From: Thauera sp. GDN1
GTDB lineage: Bacteria > Pseudomonadota > Gammaproteobacteria > Burkholderiales > Rhodocyclaceae
Length of the DNA: 64,000 nt
Assembly (NCBI RefSeq): GCF_029223545.1
Contig: NZ_CP097870.1
Location: 2,604,001 to 2,668,000 of the forward strand
Direction of reading: 5' to 3'
The notes under the pieces are model-generated. The model had not been told where the DNA came from. It saw nothing but the letters and a program-made list of their open reading frames with translations, and ran no database searches. Shown here one piece after another: positions 16,877-25,632 of this stretch (positions are counted from its first letter, which is position 1; each line of letters begins with the position of its first letter). A program made the position numbers and the translations under genes.

Positions 16877-17458
16877 CTATTCCGCCCACCCGCCGGGCAG
16901 GTCCCCAGGCACGTCCACATCACGAAGCACACCCGCGGGAGCCGGCTCCACGCGGTCTATCGACGCCTGCTGGAGCACATCCCGCGCGCCTGCGTCGCCT
17001 TTGAGCCCGGTCAGTGCAGCGTACCAGTCCGCCCCGAAGGCAACCGGATGCCCCCTTTTCCCGCCATGCCAAGGCGCGGCAACGCCGGCAGGCGCCACCA
17101 CAGCCCGAGCGACGCGCCGGATCAGCGCCGGCGGGATCCAGGGCATGTCACCGAGGGCGATCAACCAGCCCTGCGCCTGGGCGGTCTCGCGCACCGCCGC
17201 GGCGATCGTCTCGCCCATGCCGGCCTCGGCCGCCCTTGCCACGAGAACGCTGCAGCCTGCGCTTTCCAGAATTGCCCTGCGCGCATCCTGCCCCGGCCTG
17301 ATCACTGCGATGCAGGTGCCGAGCGCGCTGCACAGATTGAACGCACTGTGCCAAAGCACCGGGCGCCCGTCGTGGAGCGGCTGCAGCAGCTTGTCCGTCA
17401 GGCCTGAAGGATCGAATCGCCGCCCGTTGCCGGCGGCAAGCAGAATGCCCTGCTTCAT
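16877..17458 (-). CDS. mocA: MobA/MocA-like molybdenum cofactor cytidylyltransferase
   Basis: A 193-residue nucleotidyltransferase of the MobA-like NTP transferase family. The signature LLAAGNGRRF is at residues 6-15, then the lysine in DKLLQPL, the metal-binding aspartate in ALGDMPWI, and RGHPVAFG. MocA proteins attach CMP to the molybdenum cofactor for xanthine-dehydrogenase-type enzymes. The molybdenum hydroxylase at 36-40 kb, with xdhC at 58 kb and coxG at 62 kb, gives it an obvious client. It lies 197 bp after the etfA stop, so it may have its own transcript or read through from the ETF operon. Confidence 0.75.
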   Translation of the reverse strand: MKQGILLAAGNGRRFDPSGLTDKLLQPLHDGRPVLWHSAFNLCSALGTCIAVIRPGQDARRAILESAGCSVLVARAAEAGMGETIAAAVRETAQAQGWLIALGDMPWIPPALIRRVARAVVAPAGVAAPWHGGKRGHPVAFGADWYAALTGLKGDAGARDVLQQASIDRVEPAPAGVLRDVDVPGDLPGGWAE

Positions 17459-17585
17459 GCGCGTTCTCCCGGCGTCGGCGCCGCCGGGGCCCTGCCCCCG
17501 CAGCCCCTGGTGGATCGCCCCTTCTCCGCCCTGCGCTGCAACCCGGTCGATGTTCTGCCGGGGATCATCGAGCTGATCTCACGAG

Positions 17586-17623
17586 TCCTGCCGCACACGC
17601 CGTTCCGTGCGTTGGCGGCAGGA
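17586..17623. terminator. Hairpin between etfA and mocA-like gene
   Basis: TCCTGCCGC (17586-17594) pairs perfectly with GCGGCAGGA (17615-17623) over 9 bp around a 20-nt loop. It lies just downstream of the etfA stop on the minus strand. Without a T tract it could equally be a processing or attenuation structure. Confidence 0.35.
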
Positions 17624-17655
17624 AGGCCTCGCAGGGGCGAGTCCTCCGCACGCGC

Positions 17656-18603
17656 TCAACGCGCGGCCAGTTGCCCGGCGAGCGCCGGAACGGCCTCGAA
17701 GAGGTCGCCGACCAGTCCGTAATCAGCCACCTGGAAAATTGGCGCCTCGGGATCCTTGTTGATCGCCACGATCACCTTGGAATCCTTCATGCCGGCCAGG
17801 TGCTGGATGGCCCCGGAAATGCCGACCGCGATGTAGAGGGCCGGTGCAACGATCTTGCCCGTCTGGCCAACCTGATAGTCATTGGGTACGAAGCCCGCGT
17901 CAACCGCGGCACGCGAGGCGCCCAGAGCAGCCCCGAGCGTGTCGGCGAGCGGCTCGAGCAAACGCTGGTAGTTCTCGCCGCTACCGAGGCCACGACCGCC
18001 GGACACCACGATCGCGGCCGAACCAAGCTCGGGGCGCTCCGACTTGCTGATCTCGCGTCCGGTCACGCGCGCAAGCCCCTGATCGTCGGCCGCCTCGATC
18101 CGCTCGACCGCGCCCGATCCGACGCCCTCGGCCGCCGCATCGAACGCCGTACCACGCACCGTCAACACGTCGACCGCCTGGTCGGACTCGACGGTGACGA
18201 TGACGTTGCCCGCGTGAATCGGCCGCCGGTAGCGGCCTGGGGCCTCGATCGCGATGACTTCCGAAACCGGTGCCAAGTCGAGCAGGGCGGCGACACGGGG
18301 CGTCAGGTCCTTCCCGAAACTCGAGGCGCCCGCAAGCACCGCCCGATAGGCGCCACCACTCGCAAGCCGGTGCACGAGGGCCGCGATGTTCTCGGCCGTG
18401 CCGTCCCCGTAATGCGATGCTTCGGCCTTCAGCACGCGCGTCACGGACTGCACCGTCGACGCGTGTGCGGCCACCGCATCGCATGCGTCCCCCGCCACCA
18501 GCACGTCGATCTCCCCGCCAAACCGGCTCGCCGCAGTGATCGCGCCAAGCGTCGCGGAAGCGAGTCGGGCCTTGTCGTGTTCTGCAATAACCAGTGTTCT
18601 CAT
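17656..18603 (-). CDS. etfA: Electron transfer flavoprotein alpha subunit
   Basis: A 315-residue FAD-binding ETF alpha subunit. The C-terminal FAD domain has the family pattern [52 protein letters not shown] and [24 protein letters not shown]. It accepts electrons from acyl-CoA dehydrogenases (two are encoded at 25.6 and 29.1 kb) and hands them to a quinone oxidoreductase such as the EtfD-like protein four genes upstream in this operon. It begins 9 bp after etfB, the normal bacterial pairing. A second, more divergent alpha subunit is at 24285-25232. Confidence 0.93.
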   Translation of the reverse strand: MRTLVIAEHDKARLASATLGAITAASRFGGEIDVLVAGDACDAVAAHASTVQSVTRVLKAEASHYGDGTAENIAALVHRLASGGAYRAVLAGASSFGKDLTPRVAALLDLAPVSEVIAIEAPGRYRRPIHAGNVIVTVESDQAVDVLTVRGTAFDAAAEGVGSGAVERIEAADDQGLARVTGREISKSERPELGSAAIVVSGGRGLGSGENYQRLLEPLADTLGAALGASRAAVDAGFVPNDYQVGQTGKIVAPALYIAVGISGAIQHLAGMKDSKVIVAINKDPEAPIFQVADYGLVGDLFEAVPALAGQLAAR

Positions 18604-18612
18604 GTCCTGTCC

Positions 18613-19365
18613 TCAAATCGCCTTGGCTTCGTCACGCAGCTTCCGGACCAGTTCCGGCACATCGGCGACCTTGACGCCACCCTTGCGTGCGGGCGGCTCG
18701 GCGTAATGGGTGTGGCGCAGGCGAGGCGTCACATCGACCCCGAGCTCCGCCGCGGTGACGATGTCCAGCGGCTTCTTCTTGGCCTTCATGATGTTCGGCA
18801 GGCTTGCGTAACGGGGCTCATTGAGCCGCAGATCCGCACTCACCACTGCAGGAAGCTTCACCGCAACCATCTCGAGGCCGCCATCGACCTCGCGCGTGAC
18901 CTGGATGCCGGCATCGCCATCGACCAGCAGACGCGAAGCGAAGGTCGCCTGCGACCATCCGAGCAGCGCCGCGAGCATCTGACCGGTCTGGTTCGCATCG
19001 TCGTCGATCGCCTGCTTGCCGCAGATCACCATCCGGGGCTGCTCGCGCTCGGCAACCGCCCTAAGCAACTTGGCCACCGCGAGCGGCTGCAGCTCCACAT
19101 CGGCCTCGACCAGGATGGCCCGATCGGCCCCCATGGCGAGCGCCGTGCGCAGCGTCTCCTGCGATGCGGCCCCCCCGCAGCTGACCGCGATCACTTCGGT
19201 GGCCTTGCCCGCTTCGCGCAGGCGTACCGCCTCCTCCACCGCGATCTCGTCGAACGGGTTGATGGACATCTTCACCCCGGACAACTCCACGCCGGAGTTG
19301 TCCGACTTCACCCTGACCTTCACGTTGTAGTCCACCACCCGCTTGACCGGGACCAGTATCTTCAC
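18613..19365 (-). CDS. etfB: Electron transfer flavoprotein beta subunit
   Basis: A 250-residue ETF beta subunit with [20 protein letters not shown] at the N-terminus and the AMP-binding [23 protein letters not shown] signature. The [24 protein letters not shown] segment is the ETF beta recognition loop that docks on acyl-CoA dehydrogenases. It is the only beta subunit in the window although there are two alpha subunits. It sits directly upstream of etfA in one operon. Confidence 0.93.
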   Translation of the reverse strand: MKILVPVKRVVDYNVKVRVKSDNSGVELSGVKMSINPFDEIAVEEAVRLREAGKATEVIAVSCGGAASQETLRTALAMGADRAILVEADVELQPLAVAKLLRAVAEREQPRMVICGKQAIDDDANQTGQMLAALLGWSQATFASRLLVDGDAGIQVTREVDGGLEMVAVKLPAVVSADLRLNEPRYASLPNIMKAKKKPLDIVTAAELGVDVTPRLRHTHYAEPPARKGGVKVADVPELVRKLRDEAKAI

Positions 19366-19404
19366 GTCCTTTCTCCTCTACAGAATGTTCCGCCTATGGG
19401 TCGC

Positions 19405-20499
19405 TCAGGCCGCCGCGGGGTAATCGGTATAGCCCGCGGGGCCCGGCGTATAGAGCGTCCGTCGATCGAACTTCGCCAGCGGCAGACCCATGCGCATCCG
19501 GCGCACGAGATCCGGATTGCCGATGAAGTGGCGTGCGAACGAGACCGCTTCGCCTTCACCACCGGCGATCGCGCGCTCGGCCGACTCCGGATCGAAGCCG
19601 TCGTTGAGGATCAGGCGCCCGGGGAAATACTTGCGCGCGAGCGCGAAGGCGTCGATGTCCGATACCGGCGCGCGCATCACGTGCAGATACGCAAGGCCGA
19701 GCGGCGCGGCCTGACGCAGGAGCGCCTCGTGCGTGGCGGCCGAATCCTCGTCGCGCGCGTCGTTGAAGGTGTTGCCCGGATTCACGCGGAAACCCACCCG
19801 ATTCGCACCGACGGCGTCCGCCATCGCCTTCAGGCATCCGACCGCGAAGCGCACCCGTGCCGGCGCATCGCCGCCGTACTCGTCCGCACGACGGTTGGTC
19901 TCCGAGTACATGAACTGCATGGGCAGGTAGCCGCTCGTGCAGTGCAGTTCCACGCCATCGAACCCGGCCGCGCGGGCTCGCACCGCGGCCATGCGATGGG
20001 CATCGATCGCGTGCCCGATGTCGTCCTGCGTCATCTCGCGAGGCATGTCGAAGTCCTGCATCCCGGCCGCGTCGGTATGGATCTGCCCGTGGGCGCGGAT
20101 GGCCGAAGGAGCGACCGTCTCCACCCCTTCGGGTTTGATGCGCGAGCTGCCGATCCGGCCCGAATGCATGATCTGCAGCACGATCCGCGCACCACGGGCA
20201 TGCACCGCATCGACAACCCCGCGCCAACCCGCCACGTGGGCGTCGGTCGCGATCCCGGGCTGACGGCAGTAAGCCTGACCTTCGGCACAGGGCCACGCCC
20301 CCTCGGCCACGATCAGTCCGGCGTCGGCACGAGCGGCATAGTATTCGACCATCAGCGCGTCCGGCACGCCGTCGGGCCGGGCCCGGTTGCGCGTCATCGG
20401 CGCCATCACGATGCGGTTGGCAAGCGTCAGCGCCCCCAACTCAAGGGGCTGGAAGATCGCGCTCTCCCCGAGCTCGACACAGGGTTCATCGGTCTGCAT
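19405..20499 (-). CDS. Old Yellow Enzyme-family NADH:flavin oxidoreductase (alkene reductase)
   Basis: A 364-residue FMN-dependent TIM-barrel reductase, about the usual length for single-domain OYE proteins. FQPLELGALTLANRIVMAPMTRNRA is the family N-terminus, and NRRADEYGGDAPARVRF and VGFRVNPGNTFND follow the pattern. The active-site pair usually reads HxxN or HxxH; here it is H186-Cys-Thr-Ser189, so the second substrate-binding residue is serine. Such enzymes reduce activated C=C bonds, here probably an enone or dienoyl intermediate. It lies between etfB and the EtfD-like gene in the same minus-strand operon. Confidence 0.85.
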   Translation of the reverse strand: MQTDEPCVELGESAIFQPLELGALTLANRIVMAPMTRNRARPDGVPDALMVEYYAARADAGLIVAEGAWPCAEGQAYCRQPGIATDAHVAGWRGVVDAVHARGARIVLQIMHSGRIGSSRIKPEGVETVAPSAIRAHGQIHTDAAGMQDFDMPREMTQDDIGHAIDAHRMAAVRARAAGFDGVELHCTSGYLPMQFMYSETNRRADEYGGDAPARVRFAVGCLKAMADAVGANRVGFRVNPGNTFNDARDEDSAATHEALLRQAAPLGLAYLHVMRAPVSDIDAFALARKYFPGRLILNDGFDPESAERAIAGGEGEAVSFARHFIGNPDLVRRMRMGLPLAKFDRRTLYTPGPAGYTDYPAAA

Positions 20500-20635
20500 G
20501 GATCACCGCTCCTCGAATCGCCGTGGGCACAACGCGGGCGCAACCGCCACCGCCACCGCCTGCAAACGCCACCTTTGCATCCAATCGTCCCGCCATTCTT
20601 TTCCTCCAGACGGCCATGGCCAGGCAGAGCTCCGC

Positions 20636-22600
20636 TCAGCCACCTGCGCCGGGGAGCGCGTCGGCAACCAGTTCGGCGATGTCGAACACCTTGCGCTCGG
20701 GTCCTTCGCGGGACGCGCTCGAGCCCAGCATCAGCAGGCAGAACGAGCACGAGGTCGCGATCTTGTCGGCGCCGGTACCGAGCGCCTCCGTGGTCCGTAC
20801 GTCGTTGATGCGCGCGCTGCCGCTCTTGCCGGCGCTCCAGTAGTTGCAGCCACCGGCACCGCAGCACATGCTGTCCTTCCGGTTGCGGGGCATCTCGATC
20901 AGTTGCCCGAGCGCGGACAGGACCTTGCGCGGCTGTTCGACGATGTCGTTGTGACGCGCAAGGTAGCAGGGGTCGTGGAAGGTGATCTTGCTCGCCTCGT
21001 CGCGCGCCACCGTGAGGCGCCCCTCGGCGATCAACTGCTCGATCAGCACCGAATGTGGCACCGTCACCCACTCCGCGCCCAGCTCCGGGTAATACCGATC
21101 GAAGCTGTTGAAACAGTGCGCGCACATGGTGATGACCTTCTGGATGCCGCGCTCGTGGAAGGCCTCGATGTTGTCCTGGGCCATCTCGACGAACTGGATC
21201 TCGTTGCCGGCCATCTTGGCCGGGTCCCCGGTGCAGCGCGCCTCGCCGAGCACGCCCCAGGACACGCCCGCGGCATCGAGGATGCGCACCATCGCACGCG
21301 CGACTTCCTGGGCGCGTTCCTCGTAGGTCACTGCGCAGCCGAGCCAGAGCAGGTATTCGGTCTTGCCGGCCTCGAACAGGGGTACGTCCAGCCCCTTGCA
21401 CCAGTCGTCCGGGTTGGCAGCAGTGCCCGCGAAGGGGTGGCCGCGCGACTCCAGGTTGCGGTTCGCCATCGCCAGCGTGTCCGGCATCTCGGAGCGGTCC
21501 ATCACCAGGTTGCGGCGGAACTCCAGAATGATCTCAGCCGGATTGTTGCTGACCGGGCACTCCTCGACACAGGCGGCGCAGGTCGTGCAGTCGAAGATCG
21601 CCTCGCTGCCGATGTCGTCGATCAGCCCGGGGTCGTCGAAGCGGCCCTGCTCGAGATACTCGGCGCAGGTGAGCATGATCTTCTTGGGCGACAGCGCCTT
21701 GCCCGTCTGCGCCGCCGGACAGGCCTCCTGGCAACGGCCGCAGCCCAGGCAGGCGGAGACGTCGAGCAGGCTCTTGCGCGGCAGTTCGTCGAGCCGCGTC
21801 GCCCCCAGGCGCAGGTCGTCCTCGTCGGCGTCGAAGTCGATCGGTGCAAGCTGGATGCCGGGGCGCTTGCGCGCAAACGCCGAGTTGGCCGGCCCCAGGG
21901 CCATGTGCGACAGCGGCGTGTACGCGATCAGGCCGATGAAGCCCACGCCCAGCAGCCCATGCAACCACCACATCACCGCATCGCCACGCGCGACCGTGCC
22001 CGCATCCAGGCCGCTCAGGCCCGCAGCGACGAGCTTGCCGACGAACTCGCCGGGGGATGGCGACTGCAGCCCCGCCAGACGGAAGGACTCGGCCACGAAA
22101 CCGGCCAACACCGTCGCGAGCAACAGCAGCTCCATGGCGACGAAGCCCTTGCGCTCCCCACCCTCGACCAGTCGTGGCAGCCGGGCGAGCCGGCGCAGGA
22201 GGAAGAAGCCCACCCCCGTGAGCATCGCGAGCCCCGCCAGTTCGCGCGCCCAGCGCATCACCACCGTGCCGAACCAGCCCGCGTATACGTCGACGCCGAC
22301 GAAGCTGAACGCAAAGCTGGCATGACCGAGAGTCGCGACCAGCGCACCACCGAGCAGCAGCGCATGCGCCAGCCCGGCCACCGGCCGCTTCCAGAGCCGG
22401 GAGGTGAGCAGGGCGCGATGGAGGAAACTCTCCGCATTGAACTCGCGCCCGAGGAAGGCGCTGCCCGCGCCCCCGGGAGCCGCCTCGCGTCCGCGGGCGA
22501 TGCGCTGGCGGTAACGCCGCAAGCCCACCGCGAGCGCCACCAGCGCAGCGCTCAGCAGGACCGCGAGAAGAAGGTATTGGATCACCGAAGGAGCGTTCAT
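20636..22600 (-). CDS. Membrane-bound ETF:quinone oxidoreductase of EtfD/EMO (heterodisulfide-reductase-like) type
   Basis: A 654-residue membrane protein. The N-terminal ~250 residues hold about six hydrophobic helices (NarI/HdrE-like). Two [4Fe-4S] motifs follow, CLGCGRCQEACP and CTTCAACVEECP, then two CCG (HdrB-like) domains including CAHCFNSF, HDPCYLARH, MCCGAGGCNYW and SCSFCLLML. The same layout is known from mycobacterial EtfD (Rv0338c) and from the ETF:methylmenaquinone oxidoreductase of syntrophs and Geobacter. It replaces the usual soluble ETF dehydrogenase. Being in an operon with etfA, etfB and etfA2 supports its role as exit route for beta-oxidation electrons to the quinone pool. 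Confidence 0.85.
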   Translation of the reverse strand: MNAPSVIQYLLLAVLLSAALVALAVGLRRYRQRIARGREAAPGGAGSAFLGREFNAESFLHRALLTSRLWKRPVAGLAHALLLGGALVATLGHASFAFSFVGVDVYAGWFGTVVMRWARELAGLAMLTGVGFFLLRRLARLPRLVEGGERKGFVAMELLLLATVLAGFVAESFRLAGLQSPSPGEFVGKLVAAGLSGLDAGTVARGDAVMWWLHGLLGVGFIGLIAYTPLSHMALGPANSAFARKRPGIQLAPIDFDADEDDLRLGATRLDELPRKSLLDVSACLGCGRCQEACPAAQTGKALSPKKIMLTCAEYLEQGRFDDPGLIDDIGSEAIFDCTTCAACVEECPVSNNPAEIILEFRRNLVMDRSEMPDTLAMANRNLESRGHPFAGTAANPDDWCKGLDVPLFEAGKTEYLLWLGCAVTYEERAQEVARAMVRILDAAGVSWGVLGEARCTGDPAKMAGNEIQFVEMAQDNIEAFHERGIQKVITMCAHCFNSFDRYYPELGAEWVTVPHSVLIEQLIAEGRLTVARDEASKITFHDPCYLARHNDIVEQPRKVLSALGQLIEMPRNRKDSMCCGAGGCNYWSAGKSGSARINDVRTTEALGTGADKIATSCSFCLLMLGSSASREGPERKVFDIAELVADALPGAGG

Positions 22601-22653
22601 CTCGGGCTTCCCCGCTCAGGTTGCGTTCGAATGCCGAATGCCTGTGAATGCAC

Positions 22654-23847
22654 TCAGCGCTTCAGGATGGCGGCGGTGGCGTTGCCGCCCAGACCATTCG
22701 TCTGAGCCAGGCCAACGCGCGCGCCCGGCACCTGTCGCGCACCGGCCTCGCCACGCAGTTGCCAGGTCAGCTCGGCGATCTGGAATACGCCCATCGCGGT
22801 CGTCGCCTCGCCGAAGGACACGAAACCGCCCGAGGGATTGATCGGCATCCGGCCGCCGGGCGCCGTTTCTCCCGCTTCCACCAGTCGCTCGGCCTCGCCC
22901 GGCTCGCACAGCCCCCACTCCTCCGGGAAGGCGAGCTCGTAATAGCAGGTGTTGTCCTGGAGCTCGGTGAGGCTGATCTCGCGCGGGCCGATGCCGGCCT
23001 GCTCGAACGCACGCATCACCGCGGCCTTCGCCTCGGTGTGAAAGCTCGGCCCGGACGGCACCGGCCCGGCGAGGCTGCGCGGCAACGCATCGTCGAACGC
23101 GATCGTCGCCACCGCGCTGGTGGCCACCGTGACCGGCTTGCGGGTGAAGCGGCGAGCCATCGCCGCGGAGCAGATCACCGCCGCGGCCGCCCCGTTGGAC
23201 ACCGGACAGATCTCGAACAGGCGCAACGGGTCGCTGACGTAGGGCGACGCGAGCACCTCCTCGACGCTCACTTCCTTCTGGAAGCGAGCGAAGGGGTTGC
23301 CGACGGCACACTTGCGCGCCTTGACCGTCACCTTGGCCATCTGCTCTTCGGTCGTGCCGTGATCGTGCATGCGGCGCCGGGCCAGCGTGGCCCAGAAGGA
23401 TGGCCCCGGCATGCCGACGCAGCGCTGCCGCAGGAATTCCGGATCATTGACATCCTCCACGCCCGAGGTCTGGATCATGCCCTTGGGCATCACCTCGCCG
23501 CCGACGACCAGCACCATGTCGTAGATGCCGCCCGCGACGAGCGAGTAGCCCACGTTGAAGGCGTTTCCACCTGCGGCACACCCGGCCGACAGGTTGTACA
23601 CCGGAACGCCGGTGCACCCGAGATCCTCGACGATGTCGTTGCCGTTCAGGCCCCAGCCCTTGCCGCCGGAAAACCGCGAACTCGCCGCCGACACGGCCTG
23701 AATCTGCCGCCAGGACACGCCGGCGTCCTTGAGCGCCATATCGACTGCCGCACGGCACAACTCGGTGACCGACTTGCTGCCCACGATGGCATCGCCGGTC
23801 TTGCCGAAGCGATGCATGCCCACACCCAGAACCACGACTTCCTGCAT
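22654..23847 (-). CDS. Thiolase-like protein (lipid-transfer-protein/SCP2 thiolase type)
   Basis: A 397-residue thiolase-fold protein of the group annotated acetyl-CoA acetyltransferase or lipid-transfer protein. The nucleophile position is kept: C90 in NLSAGCAAGGNAF. The C-terminal half has LQDNTCYYELAFPEEWG where SCP2-type thiolases have their second active-site region, and ends with LGGNATAAIL. The start at 23847 (ATG) is chosen because the 39 residues further upstream lack homology and overlap the DUF35 gene. It likely cleaves a beta-ketoacyl-CoA. The DUF35 partner is encoded 13 bp upstream, as usual for these proteins. Confidence 0.8.
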   Translation of the reverse strand: MQEVVVLGVGMHRFGKTGDAIVGSKSVTELCRAAVDMALKDAGVSWRQIQAVSAASSRFSGGKGWGLNGNDIVEDLGCTGVPVYNLSAGCAAGGNAFNVGYSLVAGGIYDMVLVVGGEVMPKGMIQTSGVEDVNDPEFLRQRCVGMPGPSFWATLARRRMHDHGTTEEQMAKVTVKARKCAVGNPFARFQKEVSVEEVLASPYVSDPLRLFEICPVSNGAAAAVICSAAMARRFTRKPVTVATSAVATIAFDDALPRSLAGPVPSGPSFHTEAKAAVMRAFEQAGIGPREISLTELQDNTCYYELAFPEEWGLCEPGEAERLVEAGETAPGGRMPINPSGGFVSFGEATTAMGVFQIAELTWQLRGEAGARQVPGARVGLAQTNGLGGNATAAILKR

Positions 23848-23860
23848 GTTGTTCGCTCCC

Positions 23861-24274
23861 TCAGGCCAGCCTGAACTTCCAGGATGTGAATGCCTTCCCA
23901 TCCTCGTGATAAACCGGATCGACGACGAGCTCGACGCGCGCGCCGACCCGCATGCCGACCACATCTCCGGCCATCTGCCCGACGACGCGCAGCCCCTCGT
24001 CCAGATCGACCACGCCGATCACGTAGGGGCGGAAGGGCGCATCGAACTTGTGCGGCGCGGGGGGGGCGAAATTGGCGACCGAGTAGCTCCACAGCGTTCC
24101 GCCCCCACCGAAGCCATGCGCCTCCAGATCGGAGCCAGCGCAGTCAGGATTGCGGCACTGCGCCGGAGCGGGAAAATACGGGGTGCCGCAGCCGCGGCAG
24201 CGGGCACCCAGCAGACGCGCGCCGCCTTCTTCGCTGAACAGGCCTGGCACGCAGGGTTCACGCACTTCACTCAT
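23861..24274 (-). CDS. DUF35 OB-fold / zinc-ribbon partner of the thiolase
   Basis: A 137-residue protein with an N-terminal rubredoxin-like zinc ribbon (CRGCG ... CRNPDCAG) and a C-terminal OB fold. DUF35 proteins bind thiolases and Ltp2-like aldolases and are needed for their activity, as for the DUF35 part of ChsH2 with Ltp2 in cholesterol degradation. It precedes the thiolase gene by 13 bp on the same strand. A second DUF35 gene (45719-46144) partners the other thiolase-fold protein in this window. Confidence 0.85.
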   Translation of the reverse strand: MSEVREPCVPGLFSEEGGARLLGARCRGCGTPYFPAPAQCRNPDCAGSDLEAHGFGGGGTLWSYSVANFAPPAPHKFDAPFRPYVIGVVDLDEGLRVVGQMAGDVVGMRVGARVELVVDPVYHEDGKAFTSWKFRLA

Positions 24275-24284
24275 GCCGGTCTCC

Positions 24285-25232
24285 TCAGGCCTTCGCCGCG
24301 CGGATCAGCTCCGGCAGCAGTTCGACGCAATCCCCGACGACGCCATACCGGGCGTAGCGGAAGATCGAGGCGTCCGGATCGGTGTTGATCGCGATGATGG
24401 TCTTCGCCGCCGAGCAGCCGGCCATGTGCTGGCTTGCACCGGAAATGCCGAGTGCGATGTAAAGCCCCGGGCGAGTGATCTTGCCGGTGAGGCCGACCTG
24501 GCGCGAGGAATCGATCCAGCCGTCATCCACGATCGCGCGCGATCCGCCCCACATCCCGCCGAGCGCATCCGCCATCTCCTTGACGAACTCGAAGTTCTCG
24601 CGCTTGCCCAGACCGCGCCCACCCGAGACGATGATCTCGGCATCCTCGAGGCGCTGACCCTGAACCTGCGGCGCGGAGATCACCTCGAAGGCCGCACCGC
24701 CACCGACCGGCTCCACCTCGACGCGCCGTGTTTCCACCTGGACGGCCGGGTCGACCTTGCGGGCGACGACCGCTGTCGTCACCACGGACACGACGTTGCG
24801 CGGCGCCTTCAGCAGGTACTCGGCCCGGGTGTCGCCACCATAGGCGCTCGCCTCGGCCCTGAGGGCATCGCTGTCCGGCGCCAGCGACACCACGTTTGCG
24901 AGCACCGGAAGACCGAGGCGCCCGGCCACGCGCGCCGCCACGACACGTCCCTCGACGGTCTGATTGAAAAGCATCAACCTGGGCAGCTGCGCCTTGCAGT
25001 AGCCGGCGATGACCGACACACGCTCGTCCGTGCTGCCGGGCGCAGCCGCGATCACGTCGAGCTGCTGCACGCCATGCAGCGCGGCCGCGGATGCAGCCTC
25101 CTGCTCGAGCGCGGGCGTCACCACCCAGCGCACCTCGACGCCAAGCGCAGCCGCGACCTCCGCGGCAAGCGTCAAGGCCTCCACCGCACCCCCCTCGATC
25201 CTGTCACCCCAGGAAAACAGAACGACCGTCAT
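24285..25232 (-). CDS. Second electron transfer flavoprotein alpha subunit
   Basis: A 315-residue ETF alpha paralogue. The FAD domain is intact: SGGRGLGKRENFEFV, GGSRAIVDDGWI, VGLTGKITRPGLYIALGISGASQHMAG, AINTDPDASIFRYARYGVVGD. The N-terminal domain is clearly different from the first etfA. The start at 25232 is favoured because AAGGAG lies about 8 nt upstream; the frame is open back to 25283. It is first in the minus-strand operon, followed by DUF35, thiolase, EtfD-like, OYE, etfB and etfA. It may form a second ETF with the same beta subunit, or with a beta subunit elsewhere. Confidence 0.85.
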   Translation of the reverse strand: MTVVLFSWGDRIEGGAVEALTLAAEVAAALGVEVRWVVTPALEQEAASAAALHGVQQLDVIAAAPGSTDERVSVIAGYCKAQLPRLMLFNQTVEGRVVAARVAGRLGLPVLANVVSLAPDSDALRAEASAYGGDTRAEYLLKAPRNVVSVVTTAVVARKVDPAVQVETRRVEVEPVGGGAAFEVISAPQVQGQRLEDAEIIVSGGRGLGKRENFEFVKEMADALGGMWGGSRAIVDDGWIDSSRQVGLTGKITRPGLYIALGISGASQHMAGCSAAKTIIAINTDPDASIFRYARYGVVGDCVELLPELIRAAKA

Positions 25233-25632
25233 GACATCCGCTCCTTGCTTCATGTCCATTCGATTCGGGGCCGATCGCCGCAATCCCGGCGCGATCCCGC
25301 ATTACCTGCAGCGAAGTCTAGAGGAGCGAATTACGACGCACTGCGCCTCATCGAGTCAGATGGGGCCTTTGCCATTTCATTTTCGGCCAGCGGTGTTTTT
25401 CCCCCGCTACCCGCGCGGGAAGGCCGTGCCAGTGCCAATTCGACGGCCTCACACGCGCTCGCGCGAGGGCGATTCGGGCTGTCCGCATCTGCCATTACTC
25501 CGGCCATTTCCGAAACCCGGACGCGAAACGGCGGATTTTCACGCTGGCTAGAATGGATTCCGGCATGAGGGGCATCGGACGCAGAGCGCGCCCATCGTAT
25601 TTATTCCAGAAAGAATCACGCAGAGGACAAAC
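25233..25632. promoter_or_regulatory. 400-bp divergent intergenic region between the ETF operon and the acyl-CoA dehydrogenase operon
   Basis: No convincing gene lies here. It must hold the promoters of both divergent operons. On the plus strand TAGAAT (25549-25554) is a fair -10, with no good -35; on the minus strand TAGACT near 25316-25321 is the best -10. I found no good copy of the GGTGATGC element on either strand, so these two operons may be controlled differently. The sequence is locally less GC-rich than its surroundings around 25365-25410 and 25595-25615. Confidence 0.4.

Noticed and set aside
16877..17458. CofC paralogue instead of a molybdenum cofactor enzyme
   Set aside because: Both are nucleotidyltransferases, but LLAAGNGRRF with ALGDMPWI and RGHPVAFG is the MobA/MocA pattern, and a molybdenum hydroxylase is present.
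17671..20808. Very long plus-strand open frame (1045 codons) opposite the ETF operon
   Set aside because: It is antisense to etfA, etfB and the OYE gene, whose motifs are unmistakable. The translation is Arg/His/Asp-rich and low in family motifs, as expected from GC-rich shadow frames.
25233..25632. Copy of the GGTGATGC element between the ETF and acyl-CoA dehydrogenase operons
   Set aside because: Partial hits such as AGATGCGG and CGATGAGG lack the N8 part and the 19-nt spacing to a -10, on both strands.
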